From assembly GCA_028727605.1 (NCBI GenBank), contig JAQYOA010000202.1, positions 1 through 40,209 of the forward strand: DNA of 40,209 nucleotides. The letters are read 5' to 3'. A program made the position numbers and the translations under genes. The notes beneath the pieces are model-generated. The model had not been told where the DNA came from. It saw only the letters and a list, made by a program, of their open reading frames with translations, and did not search any database. Position 1 is the stretch's first letter, and every line of letters starts with the position of its first letter. Below, one piece after another: positions 1 to 8,716 of the stretch. The stretch comes from Lachnospiraceae bacterium (GTDB taxonomy: Bacteria > Bacillota > Clostridia > Lachnospirales > Lachnospiraceae).

Positions 1-126
1 GCGGTCTCCGTGGAACTCGATGAAATCCGGAAAAAGCAGCGAGATATAATCTCCGCCCACCGGACGATCCTTCTTTCTGGCCTTCTGAACACATTCCCAG
101 GCTTCTGTTTTTCTTTCTTTCCAAAT
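1..126 (-). CDS. accA: Acetyl-CoA carboxylase carboxyltransferase subunit alpha, N-terminal fragment (cut by window edge)
   Basis: This is the 5' end of accA; the rest lies beyond the left edge. AccA pairs with AccD to move the carboxyl group from carboxybiotin to acetyl-CoA, giving malonyl-CoA for fatty acid synthesis. The readable residues include [14 protein letters not shown] and FIEFHGDR, both typical of AccA N-termini. The start is a puzzle. The AccA frame is the same as accD's and opens directly after accD's TGA (154-156), but holds no ATG, GTG or TTG before the conserved AWE. The first near-start is ATT at 124-126, preceded by an AAGGACGGAG stretch that could bind the ribosome. A GTG at 58-60 also has AAGGA upstream but would drop conserved residues. 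An ATG overlapping accD's stop (157) would work only if one base were removed. The end given here assumes ATT. Confidence 0.8.
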   Translation of the reverse strand, partial: MWKERKTEAWECVQKARKKDRPVGGDYISLLFPDFIEFHGDR

Positions 127-153
127 GGCGGCTCCGTCCTTTGCAGTATTTCT

Positions 154-1059
154 TCATTCTTTTTCCGGAACGCTCTCTTCTTTCCTTCCGTAACCGTGCA
201 TGGAAAGGATCTCGCTCAGCACAGCTTTCGAAGTTTCCCGTTCCAGAATTGCATCCACAAAACCATGTTCTACCAGAAATTCCGCTCTCTGAAATCCTTT
301 CGGGAGTTTCTGACCGATCGTCTGTTCAATCACCCGCGGTCCAGCAAAACCGATCAGGGCATGAGGCTCCGCCAGTATGATATCACCAAGCATGGCCCAG
401 CTGGCGGTAACGCCTCCGGTTGTCGGATCCGTCAGAACACTGATATACAAAAGGCCTGCTTCACTGTGCCGCTTTAAGGCTGCGGAAGTTTTGGCCATCT
501 GCATCAGAGAGACAATTCCCTCCTGCATTCTGGCTCCTCCGGAACAGGCAAACAGGATCAGCGGCAAACCAAGGTCTGTGGCACGCTCAACCGCACAGGT
601 GATCTTTTCTCCAACCACTTCACCCATACTGGCCATCATAAATCTTCCGTCACATACGCCAAGAACCACATCAATTCCGTTGATTTTTGCTCTTCCGGTT
701 ATCACCGCTTCATCCAGACCCGTTTTTTCCTTCAGTGCAGCTACTTTCTCCGGATACCCTTTAAACTTCAGCGGATTGCTGATTTCCATTCCGCAGTCCC
801 ATTCCTCAAACGTCCCCTCATCCGCAAGCAGTTCAATCCTGCGATAGGCATGCATACGGAAATAATTCCCGCATTTGGGACAGATATAATAATTCTTCTT
901 TACATCCTCAGTAAAAATGGCTGCCTTACAGGCATTGCATTTTTTCAGGATGCCCTGGGGCGCTTCCGGACGTTCGCTGATATTGGATGTTTCTTTTACT
1001 TCCTCATCGTCCCGGACGGTTTTCAATATGGTTTTTTTGAAATAACGCTCCAGCTTCAT
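154..1059 (-). CDS. accD: Acetyl-CoA carboxylase carboxyltransferase subunit beta
   Basis: AccD is the beta half of the cytoplasmic carboxyltransferase that makes malonyl-CoA. The 301-residue protein has the expected N-terminal zinc ribbon, with Cys41, Cys44, Cys60 and Cys63, followed by a crotonase-type fold. SGGARMQEG (173-181) and [11 protein letters not shown] (210-220) are the oxyanion-hole and CoA-binding segments of the family. The ATG overlaps accC's TGA as ATGA, and an AAGGAG ribosome site lies inside the end of accC, so the two are probably translationally coupled. The length is normal and I see no lesion. accA follows in the same frame only a few codons after the stop. Confidence 0.97.
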   Translation of the reverse strand: MKLERYFKKTILKTVRDDEEVKETSNISERPEAPQGILKKCNACKAAIFTEDVKKNYYICPKCGNYFRMHAYRRIELLADEGTFEEWDCGMEISNPLKFKGYPEKVAALKEKTGLDEAVITGRAKINGIDVVLGVCDGRFMMASMGEVVGEKITCAVERATDLGLPLILFACSGGARMQEGIVSLMQMAKTSAALKRHSEAGLLYISVLTDPTTGGVTASWAMLGDIILAEPHALIGFAGPRVIEQTIGQKLPKGFQRAEFLVEHGFVDAILERETSKAVLSEILSMHGYGRKEESVPEKE

Positions 1060-2407
1060 TTTTCTCTCCTTGCCATAAACTGATCGATAAACTCAATGTC
1101 AATGTTTCCCGCCTGATATTCCGGATCATTGAGAATCTCATACTGGTAATCCACATTGGTATCTACGCCTTCGATCACCACTTCGCCAAGGGCACAGATC
1201 ATTCGATTGATTGCTTCCTGCCGATCCCGTCCGTGTACAATCAGTTTTGCCAGCATGGAATCGTAATAGGCCGGAATCTGACAGCCGTTATACACTGCTG
1301 TGTCCACCCGGACACCAAAGCCTCCCGGAAGATGCACATCCGTGATAAGCCCCGGGCAGGGCATAAAGTTTTTCTCCGGATTCTCCGCATTGATTCTGCA
1401 TTCAATCGCATGTCCCTTCAGTTTCACCTGATCCTGGGTCAAACTGAGCGGAAGTCCGGAAGCCACACGAATCTGCTCCTTGATCAGATCCAGTCCGGTC
1501 ACCCACTCAGTCACCGGATGCTCCACCTGAATCCGGGTATTCATTTCCATAAAATAAAAATTACCATCCGGCTCCAGAAGAAACTCGATCGTTCCGGCAT
1601 TTTTATAGTGAGCTGCTTTGGCTGCCTGCACTGCTGCCGCACCCATTTTTCTTCTCAGTTCATCGCTGATGGCAATACAGGGAGACTCTTCGATCATTTT
1701 CTGGTGATTTCTCTGAACTGAACAGTCACGTTCTCCAAGATGAATAACATTTCCGAAAGCGTCAGCCATAATCTGGAATTCCACATGCCGCGGATGGCGG
1801 ATGAACCGCTCCACATACATGGTTCCGTCACCGAAAGCCATCTGAGCCTCTTTCTGAGCAGTGGCAAAGGAGCCGGCAAATTCTTCTTCGTTTTCGGCCA
1901 TCCGCATCCCTTTTCCGCCGCCTCCAAGCGCCGCTTTGATCATGACCGGAAAACCGATTTTCCGGGCAATTTCCAGACCTTTCTTCTCATCATAGATCGG
2001 TTCTTTACTTCCCGGAATGACCGGAACACCTGCCGAACACATGGTATTCCTGGCTTCCGATTTGTTTCCGAGTTTTTCAATTACTTCCGGATCCGGCCCG
2101 ATATAGGTGATATGGCATTCCTGACAGCGCCGCGCAAAATGACTGTTTTCCGAAAGGAAACCAAATCCGGGATGAATGGCATCTGCACCGGATACCAGAG
2201 TAGCACTTAAGATTCGTTCCATATTCAGATAGCTGTCTTTTGACGGTGCCGGCCCGATACAGATTGCTTCGTCAGCCAGCTGCGTATGCAGTGCTTCGCG
2301 ATCCGCCTCAGAATAGACTGCCACAGTCTCGATTCCCATCTCGCGGCAGGCCCGGATATCCGAACCGCAATCTCTCCGCGGTTTGCAATCAAAACTTTCT
2401 TAATCAT
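1056..2407 (-). CDS. accC: Biotin carboxylase, with an apparent 1-base frameshift at codon 18
   Basis: AccC carboxylates the biotin on AccB using ATP and bicarbonate. The natural start, ATG at 2407, overlaps fabZ's TGA as ATGA and encodes [17 protein letters not shown], the standard AccC N-terminus. The frame then breaks. The continuation [19 protein letters not shown] lies one base out of register and runs to 1056 with all ATP-grasp features, including [28 protein letters not shown] and a C-terminal biotin carboxylase domain. The DNA reads CGG AT-ATC CGG where CGG ATN ATC CGG would restore an unbroken protein of about 450 residues, so one base seems missing near 2357 inside the palindrome GGATATCC (2354-2361). 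The gene is normally essential, so a sequencing error is the simplest explanation. A real null allele, or re-initiation at ATG 2339, would give a protein lacking the first 24 residues. Confidence 0.93.
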
Positions 2408-2841
2408 TCGGCATCTCCCACCATAAAGGTTAATTCCCCGGTCACTACTACTTTTCCATCCACAGAAGCAATTGCCTCACCGACTCCCATGGGGCCTTTG
2501 CGGCGAATAATCTTTGTTTCCAGACGAAGTTTGTCTCCCGGTTTAACTTTTCCCTTAAAACGGCATTTATTGATTCCTCCAAAGAAGGCAATTTTTCCTT
2601 TGTTTTCCTCCAGAGAAAGAATTGCTACCGCTCCAACCTGTGCCAGTGCTTCTACAATCAGCACACCTGGCATCACCGGTTCCTCCGGAAAATGACCTGC
2701 AAAAAAGTCTTCTCTGTAAGTCACACATTTATATCCCACTGCAAATTCACCGGGGGTAAAATCTTCTACATAATCTACCAGAAGAAAAGGATGCCGGTGA
2801 GGAATAATCTCCTGAATCTGTTTCGTCGTTAAACTGTTCAT
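2404..2841 (-). CDS. fabZ: 3-hydroxyacyl-ACP dehydratase FabZ
   Basis: FabZ removes water from 3-hydroxyacyl-ACP in the elongation cycle, acting in the cytoplasm as a hot-dog-fold oligomer. The 145-residue protein has the catalytic histidine segment [10 protein letters not shown] near the N-terminus and the catalytic helix [20 protein letters not shown], which carries the active-site glutamate. A longer open frame reaches 2910, but those codons overlap the end of accB and look nothing like FabZ. The ATG at 2841 has a GGAG site about eight bases upstream and gives the usual start before [15 protein letters not shown]. It lies 25 bases after accB and overlaps accC by four bases. No second dehydratase/isomerase (FabA, FabM or FabN) is visible in this cluster. 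Confidence 0.96.
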   Translation of the reverse strand: MNSLTTKQIQEIIPHRHPFLLVDYVEDFTPGEFAVGYKCVTYREDFFAGHFPEEPVMPGVLIVEALAQVGAVAILSLEENKGKIAFFGGINKCRFKGKVKPGDKLRLETKIIRRKGPMGVGEAIASVDGKVVVTGELTFMVGDAE

Positions 2842-2866
2842 ATGCTTTTCTCCAATCCGCCCTGCA

Positions 2867-3322
2867 TTAGCCGATGCGAAACAGTGGTTTTCCGTAATCC
2901 ACCATTTCACCGCTTTTCACCAGGATCTCTTTGACAACGCCGTCATAATCGCTCTCGATCTCATTCATCAGCTTCATTGCTTCCACAATTGCAAGAACCT
3001 GTCCTTTTTTTACAGTATCTCCGATCTGTACAAAGGGAGCCGCGTCCTCGGAAGGAGCCGCATAAAAAGTTCCCACCAGAGGAGATGTTACAAGGCACCC
3101 ATTGCTGCTCTCTGTTACTGCAGGCGCAGCTGCCGCTGCGGACATCTTTACCGGCATATCCGATGCCGCGTTTTGCACCGTCTGTGCTGCCATCACAGGT
3201 ACCATTTCCGGCATTTTTCCATGCTCCATGGTAATTTTTACTCCGTCCGCCTCATAATCAAATGCAGTCAGTGTTGAGTCTGAAACCTTCTCAATCAGCT
3301 GCATAATCTGCTCTAATTCCAT
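2867..3322 (-). CDS. accB: Acetyl-CoA carboxylase biotin carboxyl carrier protein
   Basis: AccB carries biotin between the carboxylase (AccC) and the carboxyltransferase (AccA/AccD). The 151-residue protein has a short N-terminal helical part, an alanine- and proline-rich flexible linker at about 45-75, and a biotinyl domain at about 76-151. The attachment motif EAMKLMNEI places the biotinylated lysine at residue 117, and the domain shows the family's SPLVGTFY thumb sequence. The start is the ATG at 3322, which has a GGAG-type site just upstream. It sits between fabF and fabZ in the operon. A biotin ligase is not in the window. Confidence 0.96.
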   Translation of the reverse strand: MELEQIMQLIEKVSDSTLTAFDYEADGVKITMEHGKMPEMVPVMAAQTVQNAASDMPVKMSAAAAAPAVTESSNGCLVTSPLVGTFYAAPSEDAAPFVQIGDTVKKGQVLAIVEAMKLMNEIESDYDGVVKEILVKSGEMVDYGKPLFRIG

Positions 3323-3371
3323 ACTGTTGCTCCTTTCCCATTCCTTTCACCGTACCAAATGGCTGTCTGCT

Positions 3372-4607
3372 CTACGCAAACTTTTTCAGCAGAAGGGATG
3401 CATTGTGTCCGCCAAACCCAAGGGAATTGCTCATCGCATATTCCACCGGTTTCTCAACAGGTGCACCAATGCAGTAATTCAGATCGCACTCTTCATCCGT
3501 TTCGGCTGTTCCGATTGTCTGATGAATGAATCCCTCTTCGATCGCTTTGACACAGACAATCGCTTCCACACCGCCGGCTGCTCCGAGCAGATGACCGATC
3601 ATGGATTTTGTGGAATTGATTACAACATTCCCCGCAGCATCTCCAAATGCCTTCTTCACAGCCCTTGTTTCAAAGAGATCATTGTGGTGCGTTGCAGTTC
3701 CATGCGCATTGATATAAGTCACATCTTTTGGCTGGATACCCGCCTCTTTCATGGCAAGCTCCATTGCCTTTGCAGCGCCGCTTCCATCCTCCAGCGGAGA
3801 AGTAATATGATTTGCGTCGCAGGTGGAACCATAACCCACAACTTCTGCATAAATATGGGCGCCGCGGTTTTTCGCGTGCTCCAGTTCCTCAAGCACAAGA
3901 ATTCCTGCCCCCTCTCCCATGACAAATCCGCTGCGTTCTTTGTCAAAGGGAATCGATGCTCTCAACGGATCCGGATTCTCAGAAAGTGCCGTCAATGCAC
4001 TAAATCCTGCGATTCCAACCGGACAAATGCTTCCTTCGGCACCTCCGGTCACACAAACATCTGCATCATCATACGCAATGGCACGGTACGCATCGCCGAT
4101 GGAATTGGTACCTGTCGCACAGGCAGTGACAACACTGGTGCATTTTCCTCTTGCTCCGAGAACAATCGCCACATTTCCTGCTGCCATATTCGCGATCATC
4201 ACCGGTACCGTAAACGGATTTACCCTGGACGGACCAGAAGAGAGAATTTTTCCTTCTGCCTGCTCACAGGACTGCATATCGCCCACACCGGATCCGATAA
4301 TGACACCTACCCGATACGGATCTTCCTGTTCCATATCAATTCCTGCGTCCGCAAATGCTTCCTTTGCAGCTGCTACCGCATACTGGGAAAAAAGGCCCAT
4401 ACGTTTTGCCGCTTTGAAATCCATATGTTCTTTTGCAACAAACCCTTTTACTTCTGCTGCCAGATGTACCTTGTAACCTGTTGTGTCAAATTTGGTAATC
4501 GGTCCAATTCCGCATTTGCCTTCTTTCACACTGCCCCAGAATTCTTCCACATTATTTCCAATTGGCGTTACGGCACCAAGGCCGGTCACCACTACTCTTC
4601 TCTTCAT
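3372..4607 (-). CDS. fabF: 3-oxoacyl-ACP synthase II (KAS II)
   Basis: FabF condenses malonyl-ACP with acyl-ACP and does the bulk of chain elongation. The 411-residue protein is a full-length thiolase-fold enzyme. The active-site cysteine is Cys163 in VTACATGTNSIGDAY, and the two catalytic histidines are His302 (NAHGTATHHND) and His339 (KSMIGHLLGAAGG). Start is the ATG at 4607 with an AAAGGA site upstream. A 91-base spacer separates it from fabG, in which I see no gene and no clear terminator. No FabB is present in the window, so FabF is presumably the main elongating synthase. Confidence 0.97.
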   Translation of the reverse strand: MKRRVVVTGLGAVTPIGNNVEEFWGSVKEGKCGIGPITKFDTTGYKVHLAAEVKGFVAKEHMDFKAAKRMGLFSQYAVAAAKEAFADAGIDMEQEDPYRVGVIIGSGVGDMQSCEQAEGKILSSGPSRVNPFTVPVMIANMAAGNVAIVLGARGKCTSVVTACATGTNSIGDAYRAIAYDDADVCVTGGAEGSICPVGIAGFSALTALSENPDPLRASIPFDKERSGFVMGEGAGILVLEELEHAKNRGAHIYAEVVGYGSTCDANHITSPLEDGSGAAKAMELAMKEAGIQPKDVTYINAHGTATHHNDLFETRAVKKAFGDAAGNVVINSTKSMIGHLLGAAGGVEAIVCVKAIEEGFIHQTIGTAETDEECDLNYCIGAPVEKPVEYAMSNSLGFGGHNASLLLKKFA

Positions 4608-4698
4608 ATTCCTTTACTCCTTGTATTTATGCCATTTACGCCCATACACTGTGAAACTTCCCTTTTCTTTCCCACACGCAGTTTAAAGGGAACAAAAA

Positions 4699-5439
4699 TT
4701 ACATCACCATACCGCCGTCACAGTGAATTACCTGTCCGGTAATATAAGAAGCTTCCTCGGAAGCCAGAAAAGCTGCCAGGTTTGCCACATCTTCCGCTTT
4801 TCCGAAATGTCCCAGCGGAATCTGCGATACAGACGCTTCTTTTACTTTTTCAGAAAGCACACTGGTCATATCTGTCTCGATAAACCCAGGTGCAATGGCA
4901 TTCACACGAATTCCACGGGATGCGAGTTCTCTTGCAGCTGTTTTTGTAAGTCCGATCACTCCGGCTTTGGATGCTGCATAGTTTGCCTGTCCTGCATTTC
5001 CGGCTACTCCCACTACCGACGCCATATTAATAATGCACCCGCTCTTCTGGCGGATCATCGGGCGTGCCGCAAAACGGATACAGTTAAAGGTTCCCTTCAG
5101 GTTTGTGCTGATTACCTGATCAAAGGCCTCTTCTGACATTCCCATCAGAAGTCCATCCTTTGTAATGCCCGCATTATTTACCAGAATATCAATTCTTCCA
5201 TAAACGGACAGGATCTCCTTGATCCATGCCTCACATGCCTCATAATCTGAAACATTACACTGCATAACGGCGCCCTGCCCGCCGTCTTTCTCTATCTCGG
5301 CCAGCACTGCCTCGGCCGACTCTCTGGAACCGTTGTAATTGACAATTACAAAAACGCCGTCTTTTGCAAGACGGAGTGCAATTGCTCTGCCGATCCCTCT
5401 GGATGCTCCGGTTACCACTGCAATTTTCCCATTCTGCAT
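4699..5439 (-). CDS. fabG: 3-oxoacyl-ACP reductase
   Basis: FabG reduces 3-oxoacyl-ACP to 3-hydroxyacyl-ACP with NADPH. The 246-residue short-chain dehydrogenase has the cofactor motif TGASRGIG (10-17), NNAG at 88-91, and the catalytic set Asn113, Ser141, Tyr154 and Lys158 (YAASK). The C-terminal segment [13 protein letters not shown] is typical of FabG. It starts with ATG just downstream of fabD's stop, six bases away, with only a weak ribosome site lying in the end of fabD, which suggests coupling. The position between fabD and fabF makes a fatty-acid role far more likely than another SDR function. Confidence 0.96.
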   Translation of the reverse strand: MQNGKIAVVTGASRGIGRAIALRLAKDGVFVIVNYNGSRESAEAVLAEIEKDGGQGAVMQCNVSDYEACEAWIKEILSVYGRIDILVNNAGITKDGLLMGMSEEAFDQVISTNLKGTFNCIRFAARPMIRQKSGCIINMASVVGVAGNAGQANYAASKAGVIGLTKTAARELASRGIRVNAIAPGFIETDMTSVLSEKVKEASVSQIPLGHFGKAEDVANLAAFLASEEASYITGQVIHCDGGMVM

Positions 5440-5445
5440 TTTCTG

Positions 5446-6384
5446 TTACCTGCCTTCCCTTACGCTTGACAGCTTTTCACACACCTGCTGCATTTCCTCA
5501 TATGTCCGGATATTATAGCAGCTTACGCTGCGATCAATCTTGCGAAGGAAACCAGTCAGGGTACGACCGGGACCGATTTCTACAAAAGTATCTGTTCCGT
5601 CTGCAATCATTGCCTCCACACTCTGCTGCCAGCGAACCGAAGACGCTACCTGCCGAATAAGCAGATCTTTTGTCAGACTGCTGTCGTAAACATACTGTGC
5701 ATTGACATTAGTGACATAAGGAATTTCCAGTTTTCCAAATTTCACACTCTCAAATACTTCCTGAAGCCCCCGGGCTGCCGGGTCCATCATCGGTGAATGG
5801 AAGGGGCCGCTGACATTCAGCGGGAGAACGCGTTTGGCACCTGCATTTTTCAATTTTTCAGAAGCTTCCTCTACCGCAGATGCATATCCCGTAATGACAA
5901 TCTGTCCGGGACAATTATAATTGGCAATGTAGGCTCCCTCTATCCCGTCGAGTACCTGCTCGATCCCGGATGCTTCCATGCCAAGGACAGCTGCCATGGC
6001 ACCTTCTCCTGCTGGCACTGCCTCCTGCATCAGGATTCCGCGCCTGCGTACCACTCTCATAGCATCCTCTGTCTCCATTCCATTGGCAGAGACAATCGCA
6101 TTGTACTCTCCAAGACTAAGCCCCGCTGCAACATCCGGAACAATTCCCTGTTTTCTCACCGCTTTTTCCATAGCAAGACCTGCTGTAAGCAGCGCGATCT
6201 GTGTATACTCCGTGATATCAAGAAGCTCATTTTCCTCGAAACACAGTTTTTTCATATCGATGCCGACAGTTTCAGAGGCAAGATCAAAGATTTCCCTTGC
6301 CTCCGGAGAGTTTGCATAAAAATCCGCGCCCATTCCGGCAATCTGTGCGCCCTGTCCCGGAAAGAGAAATGCAGTTTTACTCAT
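5446..6384 (-). CDS. fabD: Malonyl-CoA:ACP transacylase
   Basis: FabD loads malonyl groups from CoA onto ACP. The 312-residue protein begins with the FPGQGAQ motif (8-14). The serine nucleophile is Ser90 in GLSLGEY, and the partner histidine is probably His196 in SGPFHSPMM. Length is normal. The start ATG at 6384 overlaps the end of fabK by eight bases, so the two are likely coupled. No fusion to another domain is seen, which argues against a polyketide synthase module. Confidence 0.96.
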   Translation of the reverse strand: MSKTAFLFPGQGAQIAGMGADFYANSPEAREIFDLASETVGIDMKKLCFEENELLDITEYTQIALLTAGLAMEKAVRKQGIVPDVAAGLSLGEYNAIVSANGMETEDAMRVVRRRGILMQEAVPAGEGAMAAVLGMEASGIEQVLDGIEGAYIANYNCPGQIVITGYASAVEEASEKLKNAGAKRVLPLNVSGPFHSPMMDPAARGLQEVFESVKFGKLEIPYVTNVNAQYVYDSSLTKDLLIRQVASSVRWQQSVEAMIADGTDTFVEIGPGRTLTGFLRKIDRSVSCYNIRTYEEMQQVCEKLSSVREGR

Positions 6385-7315
6385 AATCCCCGGCTCCTTT
6401 CAGAAGTCTTTCTGCCTGATTCATCAGTGTTTCAATCACTTCTTTGCAGGTCATCTCTTCTTTTACCAGTCCGGCAATCTGGCCTGACATCACACTTCCG
6501 CTCTTTACATCACCGTCCACAACCGCCCGGCGAAGGCCTCCCAGCGTCAGCTTTTCCAGTTCTTCAAAAGGCGCACCCTGCTGCTCCAGCTCCAGATAGT
6601 GACGTGTCATATCATTGCGCAGCGCACGAACCGGATGTCCGGTAGAACGTCCTGTCACACGGGTATCGATATCTTTTGCTTTCAGAATCATATTTTTATA
6701 ATTTTCATGAACTACCGCTTCTTTTGTTGCCACAAAACGGGTTCCCATCTGAACAGCGGAAGCTCCCAGCATAAATGCAGCTGCAATTCCTCTTCCATCC
6801 GCAATTCCGCCTGCAGCAATGACAGGGATCTGAACCCCGTCTACCACCTGAGGAACCAGTGCCATTGTCGTTGTCTCTCCGATATGGCCGCCGGACTCAC
6901 AGCCCTCTGCGACCACTGCATCTGCCCCTGCACGCTCCATGCGTTTTGCAAGTGCCACAGAAGCAACCACAGGAATTACCCGAATTCCTGCATTTTTCCA
7001 CATTTCCATATATTTTTCCGGATTGCCTGCTCCGGTAGTGACGACTTTCACTCCTTCTTCCGCCACAACCTTTGCCACATCATCCGCATACGGACTCATC
7101 AGCATGATGTTGACGCCAAAAGGTTTGTCTGTCAGTTCTTTTGCTGCACGGATCTGCTCTCGAACCCATTCTGCGGGAGCTGCAGATGCTCCGATCAATC
7201 CCAGGCCGCCTGCTTCCGACACCGCTGCTGCCAGATGATGTTCTGCCACCCAGGCCATACCGCCCTGGATAATGGGATATTCAATTCCAAGTAATTTTGT
7301 CACTTCTGTTTTCAT
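6377..7315 (-). CDS. fabK: Enoyl-ACP reductase II (FMN-dependent)
   Basis: FabK reduces trans-2-enoyl-ACP in the last step of each elongation cycle. It is an FMN TIM-barrel enzyme of the nitronate monooxygenase-like group, found in Bacillota in place of or beside FabI. The 312-residue protein shows IIQGGMAWVA near the N-terminus, AEGCESGGHIG, AAGGIADGRG and MGTRF, which are the flavin and phosphate contact segments. A TTG at 7327 extends the frame by four codons. The ATG at 7315 is preferred because GAGG lies six bases upstream. The operon position between acpP and fabD is the usual one and favours FabK over 2-nitropropane dioxygenase. The type matters because FabK is insensitive to triclosan-like FabI inhibitors. 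Confidence 0.95.
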   Translation of the reverse strand: MKTEVTKLLGIEYPIIQGGMAWVAEHHLAAAVSEAGGLGLIGASAAPAEWVREQIRAAKELTDKPFGVNIMLMSPYADDVAKVVAEEGVKVVTTGAGNPEKYMEMWKNAGIRVIPVVASVALAKRMERAGADAVVAEGCESGGHIGETTTMALVPQVVDGVQIPVIAAGGIADGRGIAAAFMLGASAVQMGTRFVATKEAVVHENYKNMILKAKDIDTRVTGRSTGHPVRALRNDMTRHYLELEQQGAPFEELEKLTLGGLRRAVVDGDVKSGSVMSGQIAGLVKEEMTCKEVIETLMNQAERLLKGAGDYE

Positions 7316-7329
7316 TTCCAACCTCAAAC

Positions 7330-7557
7330 TTATTTGCTGTGCTCTTCCAGATATGCAGCCACATCGCCTACAGTTACCATCTGCTCCAGATCTTCTGTCG
7401 GGATTTCAACACCACAGGATTCTTCCAGAGACATTACCATCTCAAAAAGGTCCAGGGAATCAGCACCCAGATCCTCCTTAAAAGAGGTGTTTGCGTCGAT
7501 GGTATTGATATCTGCTCCAAGAGATTCTGCTACTGTTTCTTTTACTTTTTCTAACAT
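7330..7557 (-). CDS. acpP: Acyl carrier protein
   Basis: ACP carries growing acyl chains on a phosphopantetheine arm. The 75-residue acidic protein has the standard attachment motif GADSLDLFEMVM, with Ser34 as the modified residue. It starts with ATG at 7557 behind an AAAGGA-like site. The 70-base gap back to fabH holds a small inverted repeat (CCGGT-ATA-ACCGG, as read on the transcript strand) but no clear terminator, so acpP is probably co-transcribed with fabH. No ACP synthase (acpS) is in the window. Confidence 0.96.
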   Translation of the reverse strand: MLEKVKETVAESLGADINTIDANTSFKEDLGADSLDLFEMVMSLEESCGVEIPTEDLEQMVTVGDVAAYLEEHSK

Positions 7558-7627
7558 GATTTCGTTTTCCTTTCTGTTTCGCTTTCCTAATATCTATGTA
7601 ATCCGGTTATACCGGCAATTACCAAAC

Positions 7628-8602
7628 TTAATTTTCCTTCTGCCATTCCAGAAGCGCTGTTCCCCAGGAGAGACCGGCTCCAAAACCGGACAGCACAAGT
7701 TTCTGTCCCTTTTTCAGTTTTCCGGCACGATTTAACTCGTCCAGCAAAATCGGGACGCTGGCAGCGCAGGTATTTCCATACTCTTCTATGTTCGAAGGGA
7801 ATTTTTCCGGTCTTTCACGAAGACGCCGCACTACTCCGTCAATAATCCGAATGTTTGCCTGGTGAAGAACATAATAATCAATGTCTTCCGTTGTACACCC
7901 TGCTTTTTCCAAGGTCTCCAGAATCACCTCCGGCACTTTGGAAAGCGCAAACTGAAATACTGCTTTGCCATCCATTCGAATGTACGTTGCAGGATCCCCT
8001 GACAGTTCTTTGGAACCGTCTCTGTGCCGGCTGTCACAGGTGAGAGCCTGACCGCGTCCCCCGTCTGAATGCATCACCTCACAGGCTGTTTCGCTTCCTC
8101 CCGAAACAAGAATGGCCGCTCCTGCACCATCACCAAACAGGATGCAGGTTCCGCGGTCTGTCCAATCCACCAGATGACTCAAAGTATCCGCACCGATCAG
8201 CAGAATCTTATCAGCCATTCCGGAACGGATATAGGCCTGACCCATCTGATAAACCGCCAGAAATCCGGTGCAGGCGGCACTTACATCCACACAGGCGGCA
8301 TGAACAGCACCGATTTCTTTCTGTACCATGCAGGAAGCCGAAGGGAAGATCGTACCGGAAGAAGAAGTTCCCATCAAAATCAGATCCAGTTCTTCCGCTT
8401 TCATATGTGCATCTTCCAGTGCCTTTTGGGCTGCGGCACATGCCATGGATACGACAGTTTCCTTTTCTGATATATGACGTCTTGCCACACCGGTCCGCTC
8501 ACGGATCCAGGCATCATTGGTTTCCACTATTTTCGCCAAATCATCATTGCTTACGATTTTTTCCGGCATACAGGAGCCGGTGCCAACGATCTTTCCACTC
8601 AT
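7628..8602 (-). CDS. fabH: 3-oxoacyl-ACP synthase III (KAS III)
   Basis: FabH starts fatty acid synthesis by condensing an acyl-CoA primer with malonyl-ACP. The 324-residue protein has the catalytic triad Cys111 (DVSAACTGF), His247 (LHQANIRI) and Asn277 (YGNTCAASVP). A TTG at 8620 would add six residues, but the ATG at 8602 has a GGAG site about seven bases upstream and gives the usual MSGKIVGTGSC start. It is the first gene of the fab operon, directly behind the promoter and palindromes at 8628-8701. In many Bacillota a fabT regulator gene precedes fabH. Here none does. Confidence 0.97.
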   Translation of the reverse strand: MSGKIVGTGSCMPEKIVSNDDLAKIVETNDAWIRERTGVARRHISEKETVVSMACAAAQKALEDAHMKAEELDLILMGTSSSGTIFPSASCMVQKEIGAVHAACVDVSAACTGFLAVYQMGQAYIRSGMADKILLIGADTLSHLVDWTDRGTCILFGDGAGAAILVSGGSETACEVMHSDGGRGQALTCDSRHRDGSKELSGDPATYIRMDGKAVFQFALSKVPEVILETLEKAGCTTEDIDYYVLHQANIRIIDGVVRRLRERPEKFPSNIEEYGNTCAASVPILLDELNRAGKLKKGQKLVLSGFGAGLSWGTALLEWQKEN

Positions 8603-8627
8603 CAATTTCTCCGTAATCAAAGCATTC

Positions 8628-8643
8628 TATTTGAATGCAAATA
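8628..8643. promoter_or_regulatory. Inverted repeat in the fab operon leader
   Basis: TATTTG-AATG-CAAATA is a perfect inverted repeat with 6-base arms and a 4-base spacer. It lies in the untranslated leader of fabH, downstream of the predicted transcription start. It could be a second operator or a weak RNA hairpin. It does not match the TTTGA-N3-TCAAA spacing of the first box, so its role is uncertain. Confidence 0.4.
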
Positions 8644-8660
8644 TTTTTTATTTAAAATGT

Positions 8661-8673
8661 TTTGATATTCAAA
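8661..8673. promoter_or_regulatory. FabT-like operator overlapping the fab operon start site
   Basis: TTTGATATTCAAA is a perfect 5+3+5 palindrome (TTTGA-TAT-TCAAA). It resembles the streptococcal FabT box, whose core I recall as TTTGATTATCAAA, differing at two central positions. It touches the -10 hexamer and covers the expected start point, where a bound repressor would block transcription. A FabT-like regulator is encoded at 34200-34634. Confidence 0.65.
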
Positions 8674-8701
8674 GTATATTCATACAGGCATCATTTGTCA
8701 A
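8673..8701 (-). promoter_or_regulatory. SigA-type promoter of the fab operon
   Basis: Reading on the minus strand, -35 TTGACA (8696-8701) and -10 TATACT (8673-8678) are separated by exactly 17 bases. This is a near-consensus housekeeping promoter placed about 70 bases before the fabH ATG. Confidence 0.8.
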
Positions 8702-8716
8702 GCACTTTTTTTGTTA

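Noticed and set aside
1-1059. A single AccD-AccA fusion read through the TGA at 154-156
   Set aside because: Both parts share a frame, but TGA recoding needs special signals that I cannot see. A separate start, or a 1-base indel, is simpler.
2225-2407. 60-codon frame starting [17 protein letters not shown] as a separate small gene
   Set aside because: Only the first 17 residues are meaningful and they are the AccC N-terminus. The rest is accC read in the wrong frame after the 1-base shift.
2404-2910. Longer FabZ start at 2910
   Set aside because: The added residues overlap accB's end and have no FabZ similarity, while ATG 2841 has a ribosome site and the usual N-terminus.
7603-7615. CCGGT-ATA-ACCGG inverted repeat between fabH and acpP as a terminator
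   Set aside because: The stem is only five base pairs and no T run follows on the transcribed strand, so it is too weak to call.
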